Assembly (NCBI GenBank): GCA_036023115.1
Contig: JAYKKT010000079.1
Location: 12,019,501-12,083,500 of the forward strand
Source of the DNA: Brasenia schreberi
Taxonomy: Eukaryota; Streptophyta; Magnoliopsida; Nymphaeales; Cabombaceae
Direction: 5' to 3'
DNA length: 64,000 nt
The notes under the pieces were generated by a model. That model searched no databases. It had not been told where the DNA came from and worked only from the letters and a program-made list of their open reading frames with translations. Numbering within the stretch: the stretch's first letter is position 1; the number at the start of each line of letters is the position of its first letter. The translations under genes and the position numbers were made by a program. Shown here piece by piece: positions 26,701-38,700 of this stretch.

Positions 26701-29700
26701 AAATTAACACAAAGAACACTATATAAGCATATTCTTCAACAAGTATATGACACTATCTTCTACTATGTTATCAATAGCGGTTAGCGGTTGACCCTAATAT
26801 AGCGGTAACGGAGATATAGCGGATTTAACGATACACTTTCATTTATGATTAAAAAATTATATATATATATAATGGATTCTCTAATTTCTAAAAAATATCA
26901 AGAAACATGTAACTACTACTTTATCAAACTAAATAAACAAATTTTAAGAAGACAAACAATAAATTTCACATAGCATATGCATATTGAATTGTTAAACTTA
27001 TATTTAAAAACAAAAACATAAATGTAACCAAATTATTCTATATATTAGGTAGAATAAGTAAAAGAAACTAATATATATTATACTTATCGGCTCAAGTATG
27101 GATACAAAGGACATTGGCAATTGCCTTCAAAAGAACTCTTACTCGTCTTACAAAAAAAAAGATGTCAACTCTTCAACATAATCAGAACAAACACTATGAT
27201 AAACTTCTAGATGCTCTTTTTGCATGCAAGGTTTTATAAACAAGGCTTTCTAAATTAAGGCTAAGATCTCATACTTTAATTTGGCATACTACCTCTCCAT
27301 GTAGAGGTTTTTTTATGACCATTTTATTCATTTAACATATTTAAATGACTTTTCACATCTCCGAGTCACCATATGTATCCCTTTGTAGGACACTAATATA
27401 GCTTCGACAACTACCATGCTTGATGAGAATACATTATTATTTTAAAAATACATCTTTTAGATATTATAATAAACTATTATACAAATAAGCATACAACAAA
27501 ATAAGCATTTATCAACCAGTGAAAGTAAATCAAGTTAAAATATAACAAAATAAGCTAACATGTTTACTCAAATGACTTTTTACATCTCCAAGAGTCACCA
27601 CATGTATCCCTTTATAGGACACTAATATAGCTTCGACAACTACAATACTTGATGAGATATACATTATTATTTTGAAAATACAACCTTTAGCTATTATGAT
27701 AAACCATTATACAAATAAACAAACAACAAAATAAGCATTTATCAATGTGTGCAAGTAAATCAAGTCAAAATATAACAAAATAAGCATTGATAAACCATCT
27801 TATACGCTATTCTTGATATAGCGGACCACTATAGCGGTCATAGCACCGCTAATAGCGACCAAGAAGGTCACCTACTAATCTTCTAGCAATATAGCGGTTC
27901 TCTGGCCGCTAATACGCTATAGCGTGCTATTAACTACTTAGATCTTCTATAATGAATATTTTATAATTTTACGTTTTTCCTTTTGAAGTGCAATAGGTAA
28001 ATCAATAAATTCACTATCAGAATTGTGGGAAGTTACCTGAGAAGGAGTCAGATTTGATTTAGGGTGAGGATTTTGATTCATGTTAGTAGACTCATGCGGG
28101 AGAAGGGCCTTTCTTTTCCCTCTAGTATAAACTTGTCATTTCTTTTCTTGAGGGAGTTACATTTCCTCCTCTTCTCTTTCAAGTTCTGCTTGAGTTTCAA
28201 CTGGTGGAAGTGATATCACATCAGGAGAATATACATCTGGTGGATGAACTTGCTGCATGTTATCAAATAGTGTATCTTTATGGAAGGTAACATCCATTGT
28301 AACATATGATTTTTTTCTTATAGGATCATTACATTTGTACCCCTTCTCAATAGAGGAGTATCCCAAGAAAATGCATTTGACTGATCTTGCATCTAGTTTA
28401 TCTCTCAAACCACAATGTATATGAATGAAGCAAGTACATCCAAACATTCTTGGAAGTAGATGAAACTATTTCTGAGAAGGACATAAGGAGTGAAATGGAG
28501 TACTACCATTGAGAATCCTGCTTGGCATACAATTTATGAGAAAAATTACGGTTAAAACTGCTTCACCCCAATAACATTTTGGAACCTTATATCCAATCAA
28601 AAGAGTTCTAGCAACCTCTATAATATGTCTATTTTTTCTTTCAAAAATACCATTTTGCTGTGGAGAATAGGTATATGAGGTCTAGTGAAACATCCCATGA
28701 TCTCATAAATATGAATGGAGTGATTCAGACATAAATTCACCACCATTATCACTGCGAATTTTTTTAATGATACGCTGAAATTGAGTATGCACAAATTGAC
28801 AGTATACTGAAATGATATTTCTCACTTCATCCTTAGTTTTCATGAGATATAGTAAATCTAGTGCAATCATTAATGAATGGGATAAAATACTTATAGCCAT
28901 GCAATGAAGTAGTAGAGCAGGGACCCCAAACATCAGAATGAATAATCTCAAAAGGAATGAAGGATTTTTCTTCGCTCAAAGGAAAAGAAATATGATAATG
29001 TTTTGCCTTCTGGTAGGTTTCACAGTTCAAATTTAAGTCATTATAATGAACAAATTCATGTAATAACATCCTAATTTTAGATAAAGATAAATGTCTCAGT
29101 CTCTGGTGCCATAGAGGCAGCTCCCCCTTCTGTTTTTCTGTAATGACTATTGACTACATTGTTGCTTCCTTGTCTTCCTAGCAAAAGTAGAGGTCTCTCC
29201 TCACACTATCCCGCCCAAAGATCCTTCCCGTCCTCAGTTCTTCAAAGAAACATCCAGTAGAATAAAAAATTATATGATATTTCAGATCTTGTGTCATGGC
29301 AAAGACTGATAATAAATTGACTGAAATATTTAGAACATGTAAGATATTTTTTAATATGCCAAAAGATGTAGTAATACTCCATTTTCCAACTATAGGAGTG
29401 TGTGAGTCATCTGCCAACCTAATATTAATTTGTTCTTTAGTCAACTCATAGTTATCAAAAAAATCTTGCCTACTGACCATGCGATCTGTGGCACCAGAAT
29501 CAATAACTCATATCCTAGAATGAAAATGAATAGATTACCCTTGGCCATAAATGAGAATGGGTATGCCATTGTTGCTTGAGAATCAATATTAGAGGAAGTA
29601 GATGGAGTGTGTGAATTAGTCAGACGAGCTTTCACTACTCAATCTCTTTCTTTATATCAGGCAATGAGGTTGCACTGCTTTCAATATTCTATTTGTCACT

Positions 29701-32700
29701 CTGGTCACTGTTGAGATAGGCTTTATTAAGTCTATTCTGATAATAAGTAGGTCTGCCAACTAATTCCCAGCATGTCTCTTTTGTATGTCGTGATTTTTCA
29801 CAGTGAGAACATGCTAATTTTTCTTTTTCTTCAGGAGTAAGTCAGGATCTACCTCTGCCACATCCATAACCTCATCTTTCATGAGAGAATGAAGAATTAG
29901 AAGTGTTTTTTCCCACAAATGCAGTGGCCTTGGAACTAATTTTAGTTTTCTTCTCTAAATGTTTTCCGTCTTCTTCCCCGAAGTAAAAGAGCATATACTA
30001 TGCTCAAGAAAAGAAGCTCTTCTCTACTAAGAATATTATTTTTTACAGCCTCATACTTTGAAGAGATGCCCCAGAGGAGATCAAATACTTTTCATTCTTC
30101 AAACTCCTCATTGCGCTCTTGTGTGCAACTTTAACATTATCATATTATTATTTTTTCCTTGAGTTAACTCATAATCATCAAAGAAATCTCGCCGACCAAC
30201 CATGTGATATGTAGCACCATAATCAATGACCCATATCCTGGAGTGAGAAATAAATACATTACCCTTGACCATAAATGAGAACGGATATGCCATAGTAGCT
30301 TGAAAATCAACATTAGACAATGTGGATGCAGTTTGCGAGTCACCCAGACGAGCCTTAAGCATCTCAATTTCTTTCTTCATATCGGCTAGTGAATTTGCAT
30401 TATTTTCTGCATTTTGTTTTTCACTTTGGTCACTGCTTAAATAGGCTTTATTAGGTCTGTTTTGATAATAAGTAGGTCTGTCCACCAATTCCTAGCATGT
30501 CTTCTTTGTATGATGTGATTTTCCACAATGAGAGAAGTCAACTTGTCCTCTTGAGAAGTAAGCAATGGTCTACCTTTGCCACGTCCATATCCTCCTCTAG
30601 CACGAGAAAATGACGAGTTGATAATATTTTTGCCCACAATTTGAACTAATCTTGGTTTCCTTTTCTAAATACCTCTGATCTTCTCTTAAGGAGAGAAACT
30701 CTTCTCTACTAAGAATATTATTTTTTACTGCCTCATACTTAGAAGAGATCTCCCACAAAAGATCAAAATACTTTTTGTTCTTCAAATTCATCATTCCTTT
30801 CCTTCATACAATTTTAGCATTTAATTTTGGAATAAAATTGCAATTCTTCTCATAAACCATGGAGTTCACCATAATAATCACTTATTGACCTTCCACCTTG
30901 TTTGCATTTTATGATCTTCTCTATAATCTCATATTTCTTCACTATATCTTTTTGTCGAGCATATTCATCCTCAGCGGACAACCAAATATCTTTAGTAGAT
31001 TCCAAAAACATAAAAGTGTTTATGGATGGTGCTATGGATTGGATAAGTCATGCACTGATTAAGGCAATTTCATTACGCCATCTCGGATAAGAAGGATAAG
31101 TTAAATCAACATTGAGAATATCTCCAACTAAATATTCCCATCGCCCCCTTGCCATCACGGCTAGTTCGATAGATCTAGCCCATTGGAGATAATTTCTCTC
31201 ATCTAACTTCAAGTTTGTGATATGAAATCCTTCACCTTTATCTGAAGTGCTAATTTCCCCACTATCTATCATCTTCCCTTTATCGGACATGGTAATCGCC
31301 CCTTGTTTCTAGGGCAAATATATCAATTTTCTCATTTTTGATGAAATCTCTTTATGTTTTGCTATAATTTCTTTTTTGGAATGAATTATCCTTGAAGTAT
31401 CACTAACATGAACCACTACTTTTTGGGTTGCAACTGATCAACTTTGTCCCAATCACGTGTTTTCTTAAAAATGACTACAAACTTGTGCTAATCTTACAAA
31501 CACCTTAGAAATCAGAATAAATCAACAAGACAAAAGAAATTTGCATAAGGAGGTTGGCGCCCTCATGGCTGTCACAACCTCTTTCTTTTTATTTTCTTGC
31601 TTAAACTTATGATTACACTTAGGGCATTATTTATACAGATTTCTAACTTGAAAGATAGAAATGCCCTTGATTAGTAAAGCTAATTATACTCAGCTCTCAA
31701 TAGATCAGATTATGATCCATTGGGATCCATACAACCCAATTACATGAACAACAACAACAACAGCTAAGCCTTTTCCCATACTAGACGGGATCGGCTACAT
31801 GGATTCTTTGTTTCCACAGATCCCTATCGTGTGCCATGTTAGCAATTAACTCCCAATAAGCTAGATCATTCTTTATTGTTTCTTTCCAACACTTTTGTGG
31901 TCGTCCTCTACCTCTTTTAATACTTTCCAAATTTAGTTTTTCTAACCTTCTTACTGGTTCTTCTTCTGATCTTCTTTCTATATATCCGAACCATCTTAAA
32001 CGATGTTCTCTCGTTTTATCCTCTATTGGTGCCACTCCTAATTTGTTTCTAATAACCTCATTATGTATACGGTCCTTTCTTGTATGACCACTCATCCATC
32101 TCAACATCTTCATTTCTGTCACAGACATCTTTTGTACATGTTGATGATTAACTACCCAACACTCAGAACCATAAAACATGGCAGGCCTAATTGGTGCTCT
32201 ATAATATTTACCTTTTAACTTTAATGGTATCTTCTTATCACAAAGAATACCTGATGCTCCTCTCCATTTTAACCAACCAGCATTAATTTTATGCGTAACA
32301 TCTCCATCAATTCTTCCATCACTCTGAAAAATTGACCCTAGGTATTTAAAACTTTCCTTTTGGGGGATGCAATGTGTGCCAAATTTAATTTCTGTCCTCT
32401 GAAGTAACCAAATGATCAAACTTATATTCCATATATTCTATCTTTGTTCTACTAAGTCGGAGGCCTTTGCTTTCTAATGTTTCTCTACATAGTTCCAATT
32501 TTCTATTAACTTATGGACTTAAAATTGATTCTTGATGTAACCCAATATTAACTTTTCATGAGTCCTCACACATGTTTTTGTACCATCATACACATCTCTT
32601 ATAAGGTTAATATATGTCAATGGAATACCTCTTTTTTCCAAAGTTCTCCAAAGAACCTCCATCGGTACCCTATCATAAGCTTTTTCTAGATTAATAAATA

Positions 32701-35700
32701 TCATGTGAAGATCTTTCTTTTTTGCTCTAAAATGTTCCATAAGACGTCTCAAAAGGTGAATCGCTTCAATAGTAGATCTGCCTGGCATGAATCCAAATTG
32801 GTTCTCTATTGTACTTGATACTTGTCTTAACCTACGTTCGATAATTCTTTCCCATAATTTCATAGTATGACTCATTAACTTGATATCTCGATAATTCGCA
32901 CAATTTTGAATGTCTCCCTTGTTCTTATATATGGATATAAGTGTACTTGCTCTCCATTCCTCGGGCATCTTTTGGTTTTTCCATATTTCATTAAATAGTC
33001 TTGTGAGCCAAGTGATTTCTATTTCTCCTAGTATTTTCCAAACTTCTATAAGAATATTATCTAGTCCTACCGATTTACCACCCTTCATATGTTTAAGAGC
33101 CTCTTTGACTTCATTCTTTTGAATACGTCGGTAGAAATTGTGGTTTATATACTTTTCCTGATTTGGCTAAATCTCCTAAGCTAATACTAACATCTTTATT
33201 TTCATTAAAAAGATTATAAAAATAGTTTTTCCATCTATTTCTTATATCATCATTTGCCTCTAGAATTTTTTCGTCCTCCTCTTTTATGCATCTAACATAA
33301 TTAAGATCTTTAGTTTTCTTATTTCTAGCCCTAGCTATCCTAAAAATATCTCTTTCACCCTCTTTTGAGTTGAGTTTTTTATATAAGTCCTCCCAAATCT
33401 TATCTTTTGCTTCACTCACGGCCTTTTTCACTTCCTTCTTTGCTTTCTTATACCCCTAATACATCTTTCGCCACTTTCCTAATATGTATAGCCATATTGT
33501 TCCACATATCACAGGGTATACCAACATAATTCCAAACATCTCCTTGAAGGACTTTCTGTTTAAATATATCTTCTTTCTCGCTTTTGAGGTTCCACCATTT
33601 AGTCCGAATAGCCCGATGGACTCTTTTATTCTTTGTCCATTTTTTTATTTGTAAATCCATAACTAAAAGTCGGTGTTGGGTGGTTAAGCTTTCTCCTGTT
33701 ATTACCTTACAATCTTTACAACACGCTCTATCTTTTTCTCTACAAATAAAGTAATCAATTTGTGTTTGTGATAAGCCACTCTTATAAGTAATTAAATGTT
33801 CATCTCGTTTTTTGAAAATTGTATTGACTATAAAGAGATCAAATGCCATAGCAAAATCTAAAATCTCCCTACCTTCCTCGTTTATATCTCCAAAACCCAA
33901 GTATCCATGAATCCCTTGATATCCTAATGCCTCTTTACTGACATGTCCATTTAAATCTCCTCCTAAACAAATCATCTCCCTTGGTGGAATCTTTTGAAAT
34001 ACCTTATCTAACTCTTCCCAAAAAACTGTCTTTATACTATCTTCTAGTCCTACTTGGGGTGCGTAAGCACAAACTATATTCAAAACCTCTGCTCCTAACA
34101 CTAATTTCAACGTCATGATTCGGTCACCATATCGTTGTATGTCTACTACACTCTCCTTTAAATCTTTATTTATGATAATACCAACTCCATTTTGAGCCTT
34201 TTCTTTACCTGAGTACCATAATTTAAAACCTGTATCCTCTATCTCCTTTGCTTTTTCTCCAACCCATTTTGTCTCTTGTAAACATAGAATATGAATCTTT
34301 CTCCGAATCATAGTATCTACCACCTCCATTAGCTTATCGGATAATGTTCCGATATTTCAAGAACCAATACGAATCTTATTATCTAGGACTAGCTTCCTTA
34401 CCACCCCGCATCCGTTTATAATCAAAATGCGGAGACCCTCTCTAAAATTTTTTCACTACATTCGGGTGGCAATGTAGTGGGACGAACTTCTTTACCCACA
34501 CCCGTCCAGGATGTGGGAATCCTCTCTGCAATTGATTCACTATATTCGGGCGAAAATGTAGTGACCCCTGCTTACTTCTTACTGCATTCGGGCTCTGCAA
34601 CACGTCGCTAGGCGGGGATGCCCCAAATCAACAACAACAACAACAACAACAACAACTAAGCCTTTTCCCATACTAGACGGGGTCGGCTACATGGATTCTT
34701 TGTTTCCACAGATCCCTATCATGTGCCATGTTAGTAGTTAACTCCCAATAAGCTAGATCATTCTTTATTGTTTCTTTCCAACACTTTTGTGGTCATCCTC
34801 TACCTCTTTTAATACTTTCCAAATTTAGTTTTTCTAACCTTCTTACAGGTTCTTCTTTTGATCTTCTTTCTATATGTCCATACCATCTTAAACGATGTTC
34901 TCTCATTTTATCCTCTATTGGTGCCACTCCTAATTTGTTTCTAATAACCTCATTATGTATACGGTCTTTTCTTGTATGACCACTCATCCATCTCAACATC
35001 TTTATTTCTGTCACGGACATCTTTTGTACATGTTGATGATTAATTGCCCAACACTCAGAACCATAAAACATGGCAGGCCTAATTGCTGCTCTTTATTATT
35101 TACCTTTTAACTTTAATGGTATCTTCTTATCACAAAGAATGCCTGATGCTCCTCTCCATTTTAACCAACCAGCATTAATTCTATGCGTAACATCTCCATC
35201 AATTTTTCCATCACTCTGAAAAATTGACCCTAGGTATTTAAAACTTTCCTTTTGGGTAATGCAATGTGTGCCAATTTTAATTTCTATGTCCTCTGAAGTA
35301 ACCAAATGATCAAACTTACATTCCATATATTCTGTCTTTGTTCTACTAAGTCGGAGCCCTTTGCTTTCTAATGTTTCTCTCCATAGTTCCAATTTTCTAT
35401 TAACTTTTTCCTTAGACTCCTCCACTAATACAATGTCATCTGCAAATAACATACACCAAGGTACTTCATCTTGAATATGTTTTGTTAACTCATCCATCAC
35501 CATTATAAATAAGTATGGACTTAAAGTTAATCCTTGATGTAACCCAATATTAACTTCAAAGAAGTTTGTCGTTCCTTCATGAGTCCTCACACATGTTTTT
35601 GCACCATCATACATGTCTCTTATAAGGCTAATATATGTCAATGGGATACCTCTTTTTTCCAAAGTTCTCCAAAGAACCTCCCTCGGTACCCTATCATAAG

Positions 35701-38700
35701 CTTTTTCTAGATCAATAAATGTCATGTGAAGGTCTTTCTTTTTTGCTCTAAAATGTTCCATAAGACGTCTCAAAAGGTGAATCGCTTCGATAGTAGATCT
35801 GCCTGGCATGAATCCAAATTGGTTCTCTATTGTACTTGATACTTGTCTTAACCTACGTTCGATAATTCTTTCCCATAATTTCATAGTATGACTCATTAAC
35901 TTGATACCTTGATAATTTGCACAATTTTGAATGTCTCCCTTGTTCTTATATATGGGTATAAGTGTACTTGCTCTCCATTCCTCGGGCATCTTTTGGTTTT
36001 TCTATATTTCATTAAATAGTCTTGTGAGCCAAGTGATTTCTATTTCTCCTAGTATTTTCCAAACTTCTATAGGAATATTATCTGGTCCTACCGATTTACC
36101 ACCCTTCATATGTTTAAGAGCCTCTTTTACTTCATTCTTTTGAATACGTCGATAGAAATTGTGGTTTATATACTTTTCCGACTTGGCTAAATCTCCTAAA
36201 CTAATACTAACATCTTTATTTTCATTAAAAAGATTATAAAAATAGTTTTTCCATCTATTTCTTATATCATCATTTGCCAATAGAATTTTTTTATCCTCGT
36301 CTTTTATGCATCTAACATAATTAAGATCTTTAGTTTTCTTATCTCTAGCCCTAACTATCCTAAAAATCTCTCTTTCACCCTCTTTTGAGTTGAGTTTTTT
36401 ATATAAGTCCTCCCAAATCTTAGCTTTTGCTTCACTAACAGCCTTTTTCGCTTCCTTCTTTGCTTTCTTATAAGCTTCTAAAGTTTCACTAGTTTTCTTA
36501 GCATAATGTAATTTGTAACATGCCCTCTTTGCCTTGATTTTATTTTGCACTACTTCACTCCACCACCAAGCTTCTTTTTGTGCTGGTACACCTCCCTTAG
36601 ATACCCCTAACACATCTTTCGCCACTTTCCTAATATGTATAGCCATATTGTTCCACATATCACAGGGTGTGCCAACATAATTCCAAACATCTCCTTGAAG
36701 GACTTTCTGTTCAAATATATCTTCTTTCTCGCTTTTGAGGTTCCACCATTTAGTCCGAGCAGCTCGATGCACTCTTTTCTTCTTTGTCCATTTTTTTATT
36801 TGTAAATCCATAACTAAAAGTCGATGTTGGGTGGTTAAGCTTTCTCCTGAAATTACCTTACAATCTTTACAACACGCTCTATCTTTTTCTCTACAAATAA
36901 AGTAATCAATTTGTGTTTGTGATAAGCCACTCTTATAAGTAATTAAATGTTCATCTCGTTTTTTGAAAATTGTATTGACTATAAAGAGATCAAATGCCAT
37001 AGCAAAATCTAAAATCTCCTTACCTTCCTCGTTTATATCTCCAAAACCAAAGTTTCCATGAATCCCTTGATATCCTAATGCCTCTTTACCGACATGTCCA
37101 TTTAAATCTCCTCCTAAACAAATCATCTCCCTTGGTGGAATCTTTTGAAATACCTTATCTAACTCTTCCCAAAAAACTGTCTTTATACTATCTTCTAGTC
37201 CTACTTGGGGTGCGTAAGCACAAACTATATTCAAAACCTCTGCTCCTAACACTAATTTCAACGTCATGATTCGGTCACCCTTTGTTTGCAGCTATATTGA
37301 TAATTACTGTGATAGTTGTCATTTTTACTACTGGTGCAAAGGTTTCAGAATAGTCTAACCCATAGGCTTGATTATAACCTTTTGCAGCTAAACAAGCTTT
37401 ATATCTCTCAATACTATTATCAACTTTATACTTGATGGTGTAAACCCACTGTATCCTATTGGCTTTCTCCTTGGAAGTAGTTTTATGATTTCCCATGTAT
37501 GGTTCTTTTCCAAAGCTAGAATCTTAGTCTTCATAACCTCTCTCAAATGTTTAGAGTTTTTGGCCTCACCATAATTTCTTGGTACAACAACAACAACTAA
37601 GCCTTTTTCCATACTAGATGGGGTTAGCTACATGGATTCTTTGTTTCCACATATCCCTATCGTGTGCCATGTTAGCAGTTAACTCACAATAAGCTAGATC
37701 ATTCTTTATTGTTTCTTTCCAACACTTTTGTGGTCATCCTATCTCTTTTAATACTTTCCAAATTTAGTTTTTCTAACCTTCTTACAGGTTCTTCTTTTGA
37801 TCTTCTTTCCATATGTCCAAACCATCCTAAACGATATTCTCTTATTTTATCCTCTATTGGTGCCACTCCTAATTTGTTTCTAATAACCTCATTATGTATA
37901 CGGTCTTTTCTTATATGACCACTCATCCATCTCAACATCTTCATTTCTGTCACAGACATCTTTTGTACATGTTGATGATTAACTACCCAACACTCAGAAC
38001 CATAAAACATGGCAGGCCTAATTGCTGCTCGACAGGCCTAATTGCTGCTCTATAATATTTACCTTTTAACTTTAATGGTATCTTCTTATCACAAAGAATA
38101 CCTAATGCTCCTCTCTATTTTAACCAACAAGCATTAATTCTTTGCATAACATCTCCATCAATTCTTCCATCACTCTGAAAAATTAAAACTTTCCTTTTGG
38201 GAAATTTCTAAACTTTGCATAGTACTTGCTAATGGATTTGCTTTTGTGTCTACATTTCTTAATTTTTGCTTGGATCTCATATTTCTTCACAATTTTAATT
38301 TTCCAGAAATATGCATGAGTGATGACCGACCATATTTCACGAGCTATGTTTAAGTCATAAAGGTGCTGCCAATACTCAAACATCACGGAGTTAATTAGCC
38401 AAGAGACAACGATGGCATTGTTCGTTCTCCACTTTGGATATCTGGGAACTCATAGATGTGGTTGGGAGGTTTCTCCCGTAATGAACTCCCATTTTTCTCT
38501 CGTAAAGAGGGCAAATTCTAATGCCCTAAACCACACTTTGTAGTTCTTTCCATCAAACTTGATGGAAGTAATTTGTACCAAATCTATTTTGTTGTTGTCA
38601 ATGTTTTCTTTAATGTAGTGACTAGGATCATGAGAAACTTTCACCTTTTTCAACCACCAGTCTGTCTTAGGATTCATATCAACTACCTTGAGATGTGTGC

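Larger units (their letters stand above)
22187..26741 (-). mobile_element. Non-autonomous LTR element D with repeat array and host-gene pieces
   Basis: The two LTRs (22187-22528 and 26444-26741) begin TGTTGAAAT and end CTTCAACA. The right copy has an internal deletion of about 45 bp. A 5-bp target duplication (AATAT / AGTAT, one mismatch) lies outside. A perfect primer-binding-site complement (CTCTGATACCA, 26433-26443) abuts the right LTR and the polypurine tract (CCCCCCTCAAGTTGGGAG) abuts the left. The orientation is therefore minus. The 3.9-kb interior has no recognisable gag, protease, integrase or RT. It holds a 29-bp repeat array (22670-23580), an ABCC-like fragment (about 23830-24120), a 46-bp tandem duplication (24265-24360) and a PabB-like fragment (about 25640-26110). 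It would need enzymes from a related copia element to move. Confidence 0.88.
20385..30124 (-). mobile_element. Copia element C (5' end lost), carrying D and a DNA transposon
   Basis: The left 3' LTR is 20385-20625, with polypurine tract at 20626-20641. RNase H (20633-20941) and RT (20976-22186) follow, then element D (22187-26741) and a DNA transposon (26768-27945). Integrase (28157-29070), protease (29178-29635) and zinc-knuckle/gag (29640-30120) come after that, all minus strand. No right LTR exists. C gag breaks off mid-gene at about 30120 and is joined to B protease, which suggests a deletion that removed the C 5' end together with the B integrase core. Its coding family is close to B. 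Confidence 0.75.
17662..31747 (-). mobile_element. Copia element B, interrupted
   Basis: The left LTR (17662-17998, TGTTGTAAATCC...CTTCAACA) matches a partial right LTR (about 31492-31747), which is cut off by the tail of LINE A. Orientation is minus, with polypurine tract at 17999-18014. Contents are decayed RNase H and RT (18015-19560), an integrase C-terminal part (20009-20380), then foreign DNA (copia C with D inside), and finally protease, zinc-knuckle and gag sequence of B (30125-31290). The integrase core of B is missing. An RT segment of about 188 bp is tandemly duplicated (from 19098 and from 19287). Confidence 0.8.
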
